Origin: CAVRGQ01 sp963720785
Lineage (GTDB): Bacteria > Actinomycetota > Acidimicrobiia > IMCC26256 > DASPTH01
Reading direction: 5' to 3'
NCBI GenBank assembly: GCA_963720785.1
Contig: CAVRGQ010000003.1
Span: 248,001-312,000 of the forward strand
DNA length: 64,000 bases
Shown: piece after piece, positions 35,714-44,765 of the stretch
Layout: every line of letters starts with the position of its first letter
Numbering within the stretch: position 1 is the first letter of the stretch
The notes under the pieces: generated by a model
What the model saw: only the letters and a program-made list of their open reading frames with translations
What the model was told of the DNA's origin: nothing
Databases searched by the model: none
Translations under genes and position numbers: made by a program

Positions 35714-37182
35714 TCACCCGCCCCGTTCCGCCACGAGGGCGCCCCGGTTCACCTTGGTGGCGGCGCTCCGGGGGATCTCCGGGAGCACCTCGAGGCTCTT
35801 GGGCACCTTGTAGGGCGCCAGGCGGCTCTTCGCGTAGGCCCGAACCTCGTCGAACGACGGCGGGTCGGCGGGGTCGGCCGGCTCCACGATCGCGTGCACC
35901 CGCCGGCCCCACTCGTCGTCGCGGAGGCCGATCACCACCACGTCGGCCACCTTCGGGTGGTCCATCAGGGCGATCTCCACCTCGGCGGGGTACACATTGG
36001 CTCCCCCGCTGATGATCAGGTCGACGCGGCGGTCGACCACGTAGAGGAAGCCGTCGTCGTCGAGGTACCCGAGGTCGCCGACCGAAGAGAAGCCGTCGGG
36101 TGTGGTGGCCACCTGCGGCGCGGCGCCGAGATAGGTGGACCCACCGTGCACCGGTGAGCGCAGGTGGATCTCCCCCACCTCGCCCGGAGCCAGGTCCTCG
36201 TCCATCGGATCGAGGATGCGCACTTCCGTGCCGTGCAGGCCGCGCCCGACGGTCCCCTGGTGCTCGAGGTACTCGTCGCCGCGGGCCGCGGTGATGCCGA
36301 GCGCCTCGCTCATGCCGTACGCGAAGAAGATGTGCTCGCCACCCACGAGATCGATCCACGTCGCGCGAGATAGGGCGGCATCGGAGCCGCCCCCTGCACG
36401 ATGACGCGGATGCTCGACAGGTCGCGCGCGTCGATGTCGGGGAGGTCCGCGATGCGCTTGAGCATCGTGGGCGTGCAGTTGAAGGTGCTGATGCGGTGGC
36501 GCTCGATCACGTCGACGACGCGCGCCGCGTCGAACTTCTCCATCACCACCACGTTGTCGCCGGCGAGCAACTGGAACAGGCAGGCGAACCCGTTCACGTG
36601 GTACATCGGCCCGAGCACGATCACGTGCTGGGGGCGCGCCACCACGACGCCCCAGTGCGTGGCGAAGGGCACCGCGTACAACTCGTCGTACACCCCCGCC
36701 TTGTTGCTCACCACGATCTTGGGCAGGCCGGTCGAACCACTGCTGCAGATGCCGTTGGCCTGCGGCGCGACGACGTCGGGGAGATCGGGCACCGGCCCGT
36801 GCGCCGCGTCCGCGATCCATTCCAGGTCGTCCTGCCCGAGGTGCAGCGGGCCGTCGACGACCTCGCGCAACCGCTGCAGCTCCCACTCCGGGAGGTCCCA
36901 GCGCATCGGCACCGGCACCGCGCCGAGCTTCCACGCCGCGTACGCGCCGAGTGCGAATTCGCCGGAGTTCGGGAGGGCGATGCCGAGGCGGTCGCCGAAG
37001 CCGAGGCCTCGGCGGGCGAACTCGGTGGCCAGCGCGCTCGAGCCACGGTCGAGGTCACGCAGCGTGGAGGCACGCTCCGTACCGTCGGGGCGAACGTGCA
37101 CGAACGCGGTGCGATCCGGCTCGGCGGTCGCCAGGTCGTGCAGCCGCCGGCCGATGCTGATCGGCTCAGCCTGTCCCTCCAC
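35714..37182 (-). CDS. acyl-CoA ligase (AMP-forming; frameshifted)
   Basis: An adenylate-forming ligase of about 490 residues. The P-loop is ICSSGSTGLPKIVVSNK, the A5 motif FAYGMSEALG, the hinge VGDLGYLDDDGFLYVVDR, and the catalytic lysine lies in IPRSAATKVNRGAL. The N-terminal two thirds read in one frame to MPPYLAR; from ATWIDLVGGEHIF the frame changes, so one base is gained or lost near 36367. Start is the GTG at 37182 (VEGQAEPISIGRRLHDLA). With the ligase at 15678 it is one of two CoA-activating enzymes here. Acid substrate unknown. Confidence 0.85.
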
Positions 37183-37312
37183 GCGGTACCCCCAGTACAC
37201 AAGCAGGCATTCGGTGTGCTGGCACGGTTGTAGCACCGTTGACGCTCCCGTGGGCGTGAGGCCAACCCTCGCGCGGTTTGCTCGTGGGGCGGACGAATCC
37301 GGAGGTTCCCCC

Positions 37313-37861
37313 ATGGCCATCAGTTGGACACGACGCCCCCGTCGCCACGAGGAGATGATGTCGGACTTCGTCACGCCCACCGTCGCGGAAGCGGAGCGCC
37401 TGCTCGAGGAGGCGCGCCGCGCCGAGGCCGAGCGGGCGGCCGAGATGAGTCGCCAGACCGAGGACGAGAAGCGCCGCCGGGCGGAGTTCGAACGCGAGGC
37501 GGCCTCGCTGGCCGTCGCGATCGAGGCGCGGGTGCAGGCGGTCACCGCTGAGGTCGCGGGCGCCGACGTGCAACCCAGCCGTGAGGTGCGGACCCTGGCT
37601 CGGGGCTGGCTCCACGGGTCCACCGCGACCTACGGCAACGACTTCATGCACCGTGAGCAGGTACTGGCCGCGAAGGACCGCACCGCCGCTCTGCTGCTCG
37701 ACACCACCGGCGAGGCGGGCGAGATCTACGAGCAGGTCACCGACCTCGACTCGCCGTGCTCGTTGCCCTTCGACCACCCGGTCGCGCTGCGCATCGATGC
37801 CGCCGAGGTGTTGGCCTGGCGCGCCTTCGTCGGGTACGTCCGCACCCTCGCCGGCGAGTAG
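37313..37861 (+). CDS. coiled-coil protein of unknown function
   Basis: A 182-residue protein not recognised. Residues about 25-75 form a charged helix rich in Glu, Arg and Ala (AERLLEEARRAEAERAAEMS), a likely coiled coil. The C-terminal half (REVRTLARGWLHGSTATYGN onwards) looks globular and ends RAFVGYVRTLAGE. No signal peptide or membrane segment is seen. GGAGG lies 7 nt before the ATG. It diverges from the ligase; the beta-lactamase-fold gene follows 45 bases later. Confidence 0.6.
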   Translation: MAISWTRRPRRHEEMMSDFVTPTVAEAERLLEEARRAEAERAAEMSRQTEDEKRRRAEFEREAASLAVAIEARVQAVTAEVAGADVQPSREVRTLARGWLHGSTATYGNDFMHREQVLAAKDRTAALLLDTTGEAGEIYEQVTDLDSPCSLPFDHPVALRIDAAEVLAWRAFVGYVRTLAGE

Positions 37862-37906
37862 CGCCGCCGACCCCGCCGAGGGGGCCACGCAGCGCGACGA
37901 TGGTGT

Positions 37907-39088
37907 GTGCCTCCCCGTTTCCTCGGCTGTCGTCGCTCGGTCGCGCTCGCGTGCACGCTCCTCGGTGTGCTGGCGGTGGCGACGGCCGGGTGCTCCTCGG
38001 ACGACGGCAGCGGGCGCGCCGGGGCTGCCAGCACGGCACCGGCCTCCTCGTCGACGGCATCCACCGCGTCCACGAACGCACCGACCACGAGGGCACCCGC
38101 CGCAACCACCGCGGCACCGACGCACCGCGAGTACCCCGCGGGGACCTTCGACGCGACGGATGCCGCCCTCGCGCAGCGCGTGGCGGCAGCCGGGCTGAAC
38201 GGCGGCTTCGTGCGAATCGTGGCCGACGACGACACCGTCCTCCACGAGGCGGGCGTCGGCGCGGTCGACGGCTCGACGGTCCTCGACGTCGCGTCCTCCA
38301 CCAAGTGGATCACCGCCGCGACCCTCATGACGTTCGTCGATGCCGGCACCATCGGTCTCGACGACGACATCTCGCGGTGGCTCCCCGAGTTCGCCGGCGC
38401 CCGACCGCCCGTGACCGCGCGCATGTTGCTGACGCACACCTCCGGGATCCACGACAACCCGTGCCAGAACGGTGGTGTGAGTCTGGCCGAGTGCGTGGCG
38501 ACGCTCGCGGCGAGCCCGATCGAATTCCCCGCGGGCACGGCGTTCTCCTACGGCAACTCCCCGTTCCTCGTGGTCGGGCGCCTCGTGGAGGTGCTCGGCG
38601 GCGGCGACTTCGCCACCGTTGTCCACGACCGCGTCACCGGGCCACTCGGGATGACGGCCACCACCTGGCCCGGGGCGCCCTCGTCGCCCAACCCCGCGTT
38701 CGGTGTCCAGACCACGGTCGACGACTATGGCCGCTTGCTCGCGATGCTCCTGCACGACGGCGCGAGCGACGGTCACCGCGTGCTCTCCGCCGCGTCGGTC
38801 GCCGAGATCGTCCGCAACCAGGTCGGCGCCTACGACACCACCCACGACTACTCGGTGGGGATCACCGGCATCCCGCGCTACGGCCTCGGCTGCTGGCCCG
38901 ACGTCGTCGACGAGCGCGGCCGCACCACCGTGGTGAGCGGCAACGGTGGGAAGGGCCTCTATCCCTGGATCGACTTCACGACGCGCACGTGGGGCGTGGT
39001 CGGCGTGCAGGACGAGCGCGGCGCCCAGTACGCGGTCCCCGCCTCGCAGGTGGTCGCCGTCGCCGCGCGCGAGGCGCTGGCGAGTTAG
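37907..39088 (+). CDS. beta-lactamase-fold serine hydrolase lipoprotein
   Basis: A 393-residue exported lipoprotein. The signal peptide ends in the lipobox VATAGC, then a Ser/Thr/Ala-rich linker of about 45 residues (a cell-wall-spanning spacer) leads to the catalytic domain. VASSTKWITA is the SxxK motif and SYGNSPF the YxN motif; a Gly-rich GNGGKG near the C-terminus may replace the HxG/KTG box. Members are DD-peptidases, esterases or class C beta-lactamases. The GTG at 37907 is used because the nearby ATG is out of frame. The 3' end overlaps the convergent VOC gene by 4 bases. Confidence 0.85.
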   Translation: MPPRFLGCRRSVALACTLLGVLAVATAGCSSDDGSGRAGAASTAPASSSTASTASTNAPTTRAPAATTAAPTHREYPAGTFDATDAALAQRVAAAGLNGGFVRIVADDDTVLHEAGVGAVDGSTVLDVASSTKWITAATLMTFVDAGTIGLDDDISRWLPEFAGARPPVTARMLLTHTSGIHDNPCQNGGVSLAECVATLAASPIEFPAGTAFSYGNSPFLVVGRLVEVLGGGDFATVVHDRVTGPLGMTATTWPGAPSSPNPAFGVQTTVDDYGRLLAMLLHDGASDGHRVLSAASVAEIVRNQVGAYDTTHDYSVGITGIPRYGLGCWPDVVDERGRTTVVSGNGGKGLYPWIDFTTRTWGVVGVQDERGAQYAVPASQVVAVAAREALAS

Positions 39089-39501
39089 TCGGGCGTGTTG
39101 GTCGAGAGCAGGGTGATCGGCATCCCGAACGCGGGCGAGAGGTCGACCTCGTCGAGGATGCGCTCGCCGTGCTCGCGGTGCTGGCGATAATTCACGTCCA
39201 TACCGTGCCCGGCCAGGGCCGACACCGCGCCCTCCACGCCGATGGTGCGCACCACGACCGAGTAGACCCCCTCGCCGTGCTCGTCGAGCCACTCGCGGAA
39301 GCGGGCGGTCTCGGTGCCCTCCCGTTCCGACGGCGAGATCACCTCGATTCCGGCAGACCAGTCGAGGAGCACCCGGAGGCCCTCCGCTTCGAGGGGGAAG
39401 TCCTGGAGATCGACGCCGAGGTCGCGCCAGAGCGCGGCGGCGGCATCGTGATTCTCGGGGCGGACGCAGAACACGACGTGGTGGAGCTTGGCGGCACGCA
39501 T
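39085..39501 (-). CDS. VOC-like protein
   Basis: A 138-residue protein with a VOC-type start (KLHHVVFCVRPENHDAAAAL) and a second module around VYSVVVRTIGVEGAVSAL. The metal-binding C-terminal glutamate motif is not obvious, so it may be a non-metal variant. A TACGAT box lies 7 nt before the ATG at 39501. It diverges from the AttH/CrtC-like gene. Confidence 0.65.
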   Translation of the reverse strand: MRAAKLHHVVFCVRPENHDAAAALWRDLGVDLQDFPLEAEGLRVLLDWSAGIEVISPSEREGTETARFREWLDEHGEGVYSVVVRTIGVEGAVSALAGHGMDVNYRQHREHGERILDEVDLSPAFGMPITLLSTNTPD

Positions 39502-39508
39502 GCCCGGG

Positions 39509-39514
39509 ATCGTA
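39509..39514 (-). promoter_or_regulatory. -10 box TACGAT for leaderless VOC transcript
   Basis: TACGAT on the minus strand lies 7 nt before the ATG at 39501. Together with the TAGCCT box at 39541 it makes a compact 51-base region with two divergent leaderless-type promoters. Confidence 0.42.
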
Positions 39515-39540
39515 CGTAGCGCCGTGCACATCCCGCCACG

Positions 39541-39546
39541 TAGCCT
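39541..39546 (+). promoter_or_regulatory. -10 box TAGCCT for leaderless AttH/CrtC-like transcript
   Basis: TAGCCT lies 6 nt before the ATG at 39553, back to back with the minus-strand box at 39509. Confidence 0.42.
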
Positions 39547-39552
39547 CCGCGC

Positions 39553-40593
39553 ATGCGCGTACGACGTGATCCCAGCGACGACCTCATGCACCCGGCCGAC
39601 GACGACCCCAATTACAACGAGAGCCGCTACTACAACTTCTCCGAGCCGAACGGGCTCGGCGGAGAACGTGGTGGGCTCGGGGGCTGGGTGCGGATGGGCA
39701 ACCGCGTCAACGAGGGGTACGCCGAGCTCACCGTGTGCCTGTACCTCCCCGACGGGCGGGTCGGCTTCATCTTCAAGCGGCCGCACATCGACCACAACGA
39801 CACCCACGACGCCGGCGGGCTGCGCTTCGAGGTGGTGAGCCCGTTCGAGGAGCACCACGTCACCTACGACGGCCAGGTGTGCATGCTGGCCAACCCGCGC
39901 GACATGGCCGATCCCGGCACCGCGTTCAAGAACAACCCGCACGTCGACTGCACCATCGACCTGCGGCTGGTAGCCGCGGCCCCGGCCACCGGCGGTGAAC
40001 GCATCTACGACGACGGCGAAGTGCCTCCGGCCGAGCTGGCCACGTCGTTCGCCCGCGGCCACACCGAGCAGCAGATGCAGGTGACGGGCGTGGTGCGCGT
40101 CGACGGGCAGGAGTACCACCTCGAGCGCGGCCTCGGCCTGCGCGACCACTCGTGGGGCCCGCGCGTCTGGCAGAGCATCTGGTGGTACCGGTGGGTCACC
40201 GCGAGCTTCCCCGACTTCGGCATCGGCGCCACGTTGCGCGGCGCGGAGGACGACCCCACGGTCCGCCACTCGAGTGGCTATGTGTACGACCGCCGCTCGG
40301 GCGAGCTCGTCACCGCCGAGGTCACCGACATCCAGCTCGACACCGAGTACGACGACGAGTGGTTCCCGGTGCGCAACCACGCGGTGATCACCACCGACCG
40401 CGGCGACGTGTACGAGCTGCACGGCGACATCTGGTCCGCCATCCCGTTGCGCAACCGACGCGACGGCAAGATCACCCGGATCAGCGAGAGCATGACCCGG
40501 TTCCGCTGCGGTGACGAGCACGGCGCCGGGCTCACCGAGTACCTCGACCAGATGATCGACGACGCGCCGGTGGGAGTCGGACGCGGTGGCTGA
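39553..40593 (+). CDS. AttH/CrtC-like lipocalin-type protein
   Basis: A 346-residue protein with no catalytic signature that I can name. The central GLGLRDHSWGPRVWQS motif resembles AttH/hydroxyneurosporene-synthase-type double beta-barrel proteins and matches DRSWGVR in the protein at 14510-15611. The N-terminus (NYNESRYYNFSEP) is typical of the group in actinobacteria. Its stop overlaps the GTG start of the kinase-fold gene by 8 bases, so the two are coupled. Possible roles include hydration of unsaturated lipids or ligand binding. Confidence 0.68.
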   Translation: MRVRRDPSDDLMHPADDDPNYNESRYYNFSEPNGLGGERGGLGGWVRMGNRVNEGYAELTVCLYLPDGRVGFIFKRPHIDHNDTHDAGGLRFEVVSPFEEHHVTYDGQVCMLANPRDMADPGTAFKNNPHVDCTIDLRLVAAAPATGGERIYDDGEVPPAELATSFARGHTEQQMQVTGVVRVDGQEYHLERGLGLRDHSWGPRVWQSIWWYRWVTASFPDFGIGATLRGAEDDPTVRHSSGYVYDRRSGELVTAEVTDIQLDTEYDDEWFPVRNHAVITTDRGDVYELHGDIWSAIPLRNRRDGKITRISESMTRFRCGDEHGAGLTEYLDQMIDDAPVGVGRGG

Positions 40594-41836
40594 CGATCTC
40601 GCAGCCGGCCTGGCCGACGTGCTCGCGCCCGTCGTCGGCACGCCGGTCGAGATCACGGGCCTGGGCAAGCTCAGCGGTGGCGCGTCGCGCGAGACGTGGG
40701 CCTTCGCGGCGAACGGCGACGACTTCATCCTCCGGCGCGACCCACCTGGCCGCCCGAGCGAACCCGGACGGGTCCAGCTGGAGGTCGACGCGATGCGCGC
40801 GTGCCGCGAGGCCGGGCTGCGCGCCCCCGAGGTCGTTGCCGACGACGACGGCACCCGCTTCGGCACCCGGGGCCTGATCATGCGGCGCAACGCCGGCGAC
40901 CCGAGCCCGCGCAAGATCCTCAACGCTCCCGAGTTCGCCCCGGCCCGGGAAGTGCTCCCCCGCCAGCTCGCCGAGTTCCTGGCCGGGCTCCACGCCCTGC
41001 CCCTCGACGCGGTGCCCACCGCCGAGGAACGGGACCCGCTCGAGGTGTGGGAGAAGTACCTCGAGCTCGGCGAGCGCCGGCCGGTGCTGGAGGCCGCGTA
41101 CGCCTGGCTGGAGGATCACCGTCCCGCGCCCCGCGCCGACGTGATCGTCCACGGCGACTTCCGCGTCGGGAACCTGATGGTCGAGCCGACGGGCCTGAGC
41201 GCGGTGATCGACTGGGAGGTCGCGCACCGCGGCGACCCGGTGGAGGACATCGCCTGGTTCTGCCTGCGCATGTGGCGTTTCGGCGAACCGCTCGAAGCCG
41301 GCGGCCTCGCAGCGCTCGACGAGTTCCTCGCCCTCTACGAGGCGGCCGGCGGCGGCCCCGTCGACCGCGAGGCGCTCCGATGGTGGTTGGGCGCGAAGAC
41401 GCTCGTGTGGGCGATCGGCTGCATGGTGCAGGGCCGCATGCACCTCTCGGGCCGCGTCCGTTCGACCGATCTGGCGGCGGTGGGACGGCGCGTGACCGAG
41501 CAGGAGTGGGACCTCATCGAGCTCATCGAACCCGCAGCTGCCAGGGCGGCGAGGACGGCGCCCGAGCCGCCCGAGGTCCCCGACGACGCCACGCCGTTCG
41601 GGCACCCCACCGCGCGCGAGCTGCTCGAGGCGGTCGAGGAGTTCCTCCGCGAGCAGGTCGCCCACGTGGAGGCCCGCGCCATCAACTACCACGCCAAGGT
41701 CTCGGCCAACATCCTCGCCCAGGTCCGCCGGGAGCTGTCCCGACCGGTGCCCGACGAGCCGGCCGACGAGTCGTGGGCGTCGCTCGCGCGCCTGACGCGG
41801 GACCGTCTCCTCGTCGTCAATCCGGCCTACCTCTAG
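40586..41836 (+). CDS. APH-fold phosphotransferase with C-terminal DUF6285-like domain
   Basis: A 416-residue protein. Residues 1-310 are an aminoglycoside-phosphotransferase/ACAD11-like kinase: GGASRETWAF near the N-terminus, the Brenner motif VIVHGDFRVGNLMV and the metal-binding VIDWEVAH. The last 100 residues (PTARELLEAVEEFLREQV, then ANILAQVRREL) look like the small helical domain that in related genomes is often a separate neighbour, so this is a natural fusion. ACAD11-type kinases phosphorylate hydroxyacyl-CoA. A terminator hairpin follows the stop. Confidence 0.8.
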   Translation: MADDLAAGLADVLAPVVGTPVEITGLGKLSGGASRETWAFAANGDDFILRRDPPGRPSEPGRVQLEVDAMRACREAGLRAPEVVADDDGTRFGTRGLIMRRNAGDPSPRKILNAPEFAPAREVLPRQLAEFLAGLHALPLDAVPTAEERDPLEVWEKYLELGERRPVLEAAYAWLEDHRPAPRADVIVHGDFRVGNLMVEPTGLSAVIDWEVAHRGDPVEDIAWFCLRMWRFGEPLEAGGLAALDEFLALYEAAGGGPVDREALRWWLGAKTLVWAIGCMVQGRMHLSGRVRSTDLAAVGRRVTEQEWDLIELIEPAAARAARTAPEPPEVPDDATPFGHPTARELLEAVEEFLREQVAHVEARAINYHAKVSANILAQVRRELSRPVPDEPADESWASLARLTRDRLLVVNPAYL

Positions 41837-41842
41837 ACGCGA

Positions 41843-41870
41843 GTGGGGCGGCCCCGAAGGGCCGCCCCAC
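41843..41870. terminator. GC-rich hairpin terminator
   Basis: A perfect 12-bp stem (GTGGGGCGGCCC with its complement) around a CGAA loop lies between the convergent kinase and substrate-binding-protein genes. The 36 bases 41835-41870 are repeated at 43295-43330 with one mismatch, after the second substrate-binding-protein gene. Confidence 0.8.
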
Positions 41871-41895
41871 TGCTGTCACGTTCGCCGGAAGCGGC

Positions 41896-43164
41896 TCAGC
41901 TCTTCGGGGCGGGGTACTGCTTGGAGTTGCAGGTGTAGGCGAACGCCTGGCTCCAGGTCGAGCCGTCGTCGGCCGCCTTCACCAGGGCGGTGCAGTACGG
42001 CTTCGGAACGACGGTGGAGTCGGGGTAGCCGACCGGACCGGTCAGCCCGTCGATCTTCCACGTCTGCTTCGCCGCCGTCTTCTGCACGTTCTCGGGCGTG
42101 ATGTTGTTCTTGCCCTTCTTGGCAACGGTCTTCAGCGCCGCGATGAACTGGTCGGTGGAGCCCCAACCGGCGACCTGCGCCGACGAGAGGTTGTCACCGG
42201 TACCGGCCTTGACCGCGTTGATGTACTTCGCCATGTCGGCCTGCGCGGACGTCTTCTGGTCCGGCGGCACGAAGAAGATGTTGGCGTAGCTGCCCGCCAT
42301 GATCTTCGTGATCGCGTTCGAGAACACGTTGCTGATGAAGTAGCCCTTGTAGCCCTGCGCCTTGAGCAGGCCCCACAGGTTGATGCAGTCCGTCGACAGG
42401 AGACACGAGATGACGTCGGGCGGGTTGCCGTTGTCAGCAGTCAGGGCCTTCTGGGCGTACGGGGTGTAGTCGGGGACGGGCGGGAGCGGCATCGTGTTGT
42501 CGGTGCCGACCACCTTGAAACCGACCTTCGTGTTCGAGATCGTCTGGTTCTTGATCGAGATCTTCGACGACGTCGAGTCGTTGCCCACCAGGAACACCGT
42601 CGGGCTCTTCTTGCCGGTGGCCTTGCTCACCAGGTCGTACTGGTTCTGGTTCGCGTTGGCGATCACCGACGGGTCGGAGTTGAGCAGGCAACCGGTGAAG
42701 CTGAACCCGTAGAGCTTCGAGCTCGGCTTGTTGCTGCAGTAGGTGGCGTCGAAGCCCCAGCCGAAGTACGGCACGTGCTGCTGGTTCAGGTAGTCACCTG
42801 CGTTGAACTGCGAGGTGTCGGCCGTGAGGGCGAACACCTGCTCTTGGGTGACGAGCCGGCGGGTCTCCGAGAGGGCGGTCGCCGGGTCCTGCTTGTCGTC
42901 GGCGAACTCGACCCACTGGAGCTTGATGCCCTTGATCTCGTTGGTCTCGTTGAACTTGTTGACGCGCGCCTCGGCGGCGATGCCTGCTTCTGCGAACTGC
43001 GAAGCGATACCGATGCCGGCGATCTTGATGGTGGTGCCATCGAAGCCCCGGACCTGCTTCGCAGCTCCGGCCCCCGAGACGGTCGCAGCGAGCGTCGTCG
43101 CCACGAGCGCGGCAGCCACCACCGCTCCGATCACGGCGCGAGTGCGCCGGGTCGACCTTGCCAT
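41896..43164 (-). CDS. ABC-type branched-chain amino-acid-like substrate-binding protein
   Basis: A 422-residue exported type I periplasmic-binding-fold protein (Leu/Ile/Val-binding-like). Residues 1-34 form a signal peptide ending SGAGA before AKQ, with no lipobox. The N-terminal strand TIKIAGIGIASQFAEAGI and LRRLVTQEQVFALT-type hinge region (here ETRRLVTQEQVFALTADTS) are typical, and cysteine pairs (ATYCSNK, FTGCLLN, ISCLLSTDCINL) suggest disulfides. No permease or ATPase gene is nearby. It is a close paralogue of the next gene. RBS AAGGGGGA precedes the ATG. Confidence 0.87.
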   Translation of the reverse strand: MARSTRRTRAVIGAVVAAALVATTLAATVSGAGAAKQVRGFDGTTIKIAGIGIASQFAEAGIAAEARVNKFNETNEIKGIKLQWVEFADDKQDPATALSETRRLVTQEQVFALTADTSQFNAGDYLNQQHVPYFGWGFDATYCSNKPSSKLYGFSFTGCLLNSDPSVIANANQNQYDLVSKATGKKSPTVFLVGNDSTSSKISIKNQTISNTKVGFKVVGTDNTMPLPPVPDYTPYAQKALTADNGNPPDVISCLLSTDCINLWGLLKAQGYKGYFISNVFSNAITKIMAGSYANIFFVPPDQKTSAQADMAKYINAVKAGTGDNLSSAQVAGWGSTDQFIAALKTVAKKGKNNITPENVQKTAAKQTWKIDGLTGPVGYPDSTVVPKPYCTALVKAADDGSTWSQAFAYTCNSKQYPAPKS

Positions 43165-43302
43165 GGAATCCCCCTTCTCAGCCGCGAACCCGGGAGTGGG
43201 ATCGCGGCCCGTAAACCTATACATCTTCTCGCCTCGGTTGGCATCAGGCCCGGAAATTTCGTTCTCACGAGGCCCCTCGGGACGCGGGTGGGCCAGACGC
43301 GA

Positions 43303-43330
43303 GTGGGACGGCCCCGAAGGGCCGCCCCAC
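43303..43330. terminator. GC-rich hairpin terminator (copy 2)
   Basis: The same hairpin as at 41843-41870, here with one A-C mismatch in the 12-bp stem, lies downstream of the second substrate-binding-protein gene. The near-identical 36-base unit implies that gene and terminator were duplicated together. The 203-base gap up to 43367 otherwise holds only the upstream region of the 41896-43164 gene. Confidence 0.8.
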
Positions 43331-43366
43331 CGTCGTGCTGCGGATCCGGGCCGGGCCCGGTGTCCC

Positions 43367-44626
43367 CTACTTCTTCGGGTACTGCTTGTTCGAGCAGTCG
43401 TAGGACTCCTTCTGGGTCCACGCAGTGCCGTCGCTGCCCACCACTGCGTTGCAGTACGGGTACAGCGTGACCGTCGACTTCGGGTACGACACCGGACCGG
43501 TGAGCCCCTTGATCTGCCAGGTCATGGTGGAGGCCGCCTTCTGGACGGCTTCCGGCGTGATGCCGCTCTTGCCGCTCTTGGCGACGACCTTCTTCAGGGC
43601 CGAGATGAACATGTCGGTCGAGCCGTAGCCCGCGACCTGGGCCGACGAGATGTCGTCGCCCTTACCGGGGTCGATGGCGTTGATGGCATCCTTCATCGTG
43701 GTCTGGGCCGGGGTGTTCTGGTCGGGCGCCACGAAGAAGATCGCGGCGTAGCTGCCCGCCATGAGCTTGGTCAGGGCACCGGAATACAGGCTGCTGATGA
43801 AGTAGCCCTTGTACCCCTGGTTCTTGATCAGGTTGTACATGTTGATGCAGTCCGTCGACAGCAGGCAGAGCATCGCGTCCGGCGGGTTGCCGTTGTCCGA
43901 CGTCATGGCCTTCTGCGCGTACGGCGTGTAGTCGGGCACGGGCGGGAGCGGCATCGTGTTGTCGGTGCCGACGATCTTGAAGCCCGCCTTGGTGTTCGAC
44001 AGGATCTGGTTCTTGATCGAGATCTTCGACGACTCGGAGTCGTTGCCGATCAGGAACACGGTCGGGTTCTTCTTGGCCGTACCGCTGCTCACCAGGTTGT
44101 AGTTGTTGAAGTTCGCGTCGGGCACGACCGACGGGTCCGGGTTGAGCAGGCAGCCCGTGTACCCGAAGCCCCACAGCTTCTTGCTCGGGTTGTGGCTGCA
44201 GTACGTGGCGTCGAACGCCCAGCCGAAGTACGGCACGTGCTGCTGGGCCAGGTAGTCACCGGCGTTGAACTGCGACGTGTCCGCCGTCAGCGCGAACACC
44301 TGCTCCTGGGTGACGAGCCGTCGGGTCTCGGAGAGCGCGGTCGCCGGGTCCTGCTTGTCGTCGACGAAGCCGGCCCACTCGATCTTGACGCCCTTGATCT
44401 CGTTGTTGTCGTTGAAGAGCTTGATGCGCGCTTCGGCGGCAGTTCCCGCATCGGCGAACTGCGCCCCGATACCCAGCCCGGCGAGCTTCAACGTGCTGCC
44501 GTCGAAGCCGCGGACCTTCCGTGCCGCGCCGGCCCCGCTGCTCGCGCCCACCAGAGTGGTGGCGGCGAGTGCGGCAACGAGCGCAGCTCCGATCAAGGCG
44601 CGCGTGCGCCTTTTGGAACTCCTCAT
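43367..44626 (-). CDS. ABC-type branched-chain amino-acid-like substrate-binding protein (paralogue)
   Basis: A 419-residue exported substrate-binding protein, clearly homologous along its whole length to the 41896-43164 product, with identical blocks such as ISCLLSTDCIN-type and VVGTDNTMPLPPVPDYTPYA. It has a signal peptide cut after SGAGA and no lipobox. The matching cysteine set is conserved. A promoter (GAGACA, 17 bases, TATGCT) lies upstream, and AAGGGGGGATC provides the RBS. It probably binds a related small ligand, but the ligand residues cannot be assigned by eye. Confidence 0.87.
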   Translation of the reverse strand: MRSSKRRTRALIGAALVAALAATTLVGASSGAGAARKVRGFDGSTLKLAGLGIGAQFADAGTAAEARIKLFNDNNEIKGVKIEWAGFVDDKQDPATALSETRRLVTQEQVFALTADTSQFNAGDYLAQQHVPYFGWAFDATYCSHNPSKKLWGFGYTGCLLNPDPSVVPDANFNNYNLVSSGTAKKNPTVFLIGNDSESSKISIKNQILSNTKAGFKIVGTDNTMPLPPVPDYTPYAQKAMTSDNGNPPDAMLCLLSTDCINMYNLIKNQGYKGYFISSLYSGALTKLMAGSYAAIFFVAPDQNTPAQTTMKDAINAIDPGKGDDISSAQVAGYGSTDMFISALKKVVAKSGKSGITPEAVQKAASTMTWQIKGLTGPVSYPKSTVTLYPYCNAVVGSDGTAWTQKESYDCSNKQYPKK

Positions 44627-44671
44627 GATCCCCCCTTGTCGTGCCCCGGCGGACGCCGGCTCACGAGGCGG

Positions 44672-44700
44672 AGCATACGGAGATTTCCGGCGTTTGTCTC
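44672..44700 (-). promoter_or_regulatory. sigma-70-like promoter of the second substrate-binding-protein gene
   Basis: On the minus strand GAGACA, a 17-base spacer and TATGCT, about 46 nt upstream of the ATG at 44626. This leaves a leader containing the AAGGGGGG RBS. Confidence 0.5.
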
Positions 44701-44765
44701 CGCGCCCCCCGGGACGAGGACGGGATCAGACGGGGCTCATCAGGTGCAGGTCACCGGGTGCGGGG

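Noticed and set aside
24374..38000. Secondary-metabolite gene cluster (P450, monooxygenase, methyltransferase, ligases)
   Set aside because: No polyketide, peptide or terpene synthase core is present, and acyl-CoA dehydrogenase, CoA transferase and amidohydrolase genes fit catabolism better.
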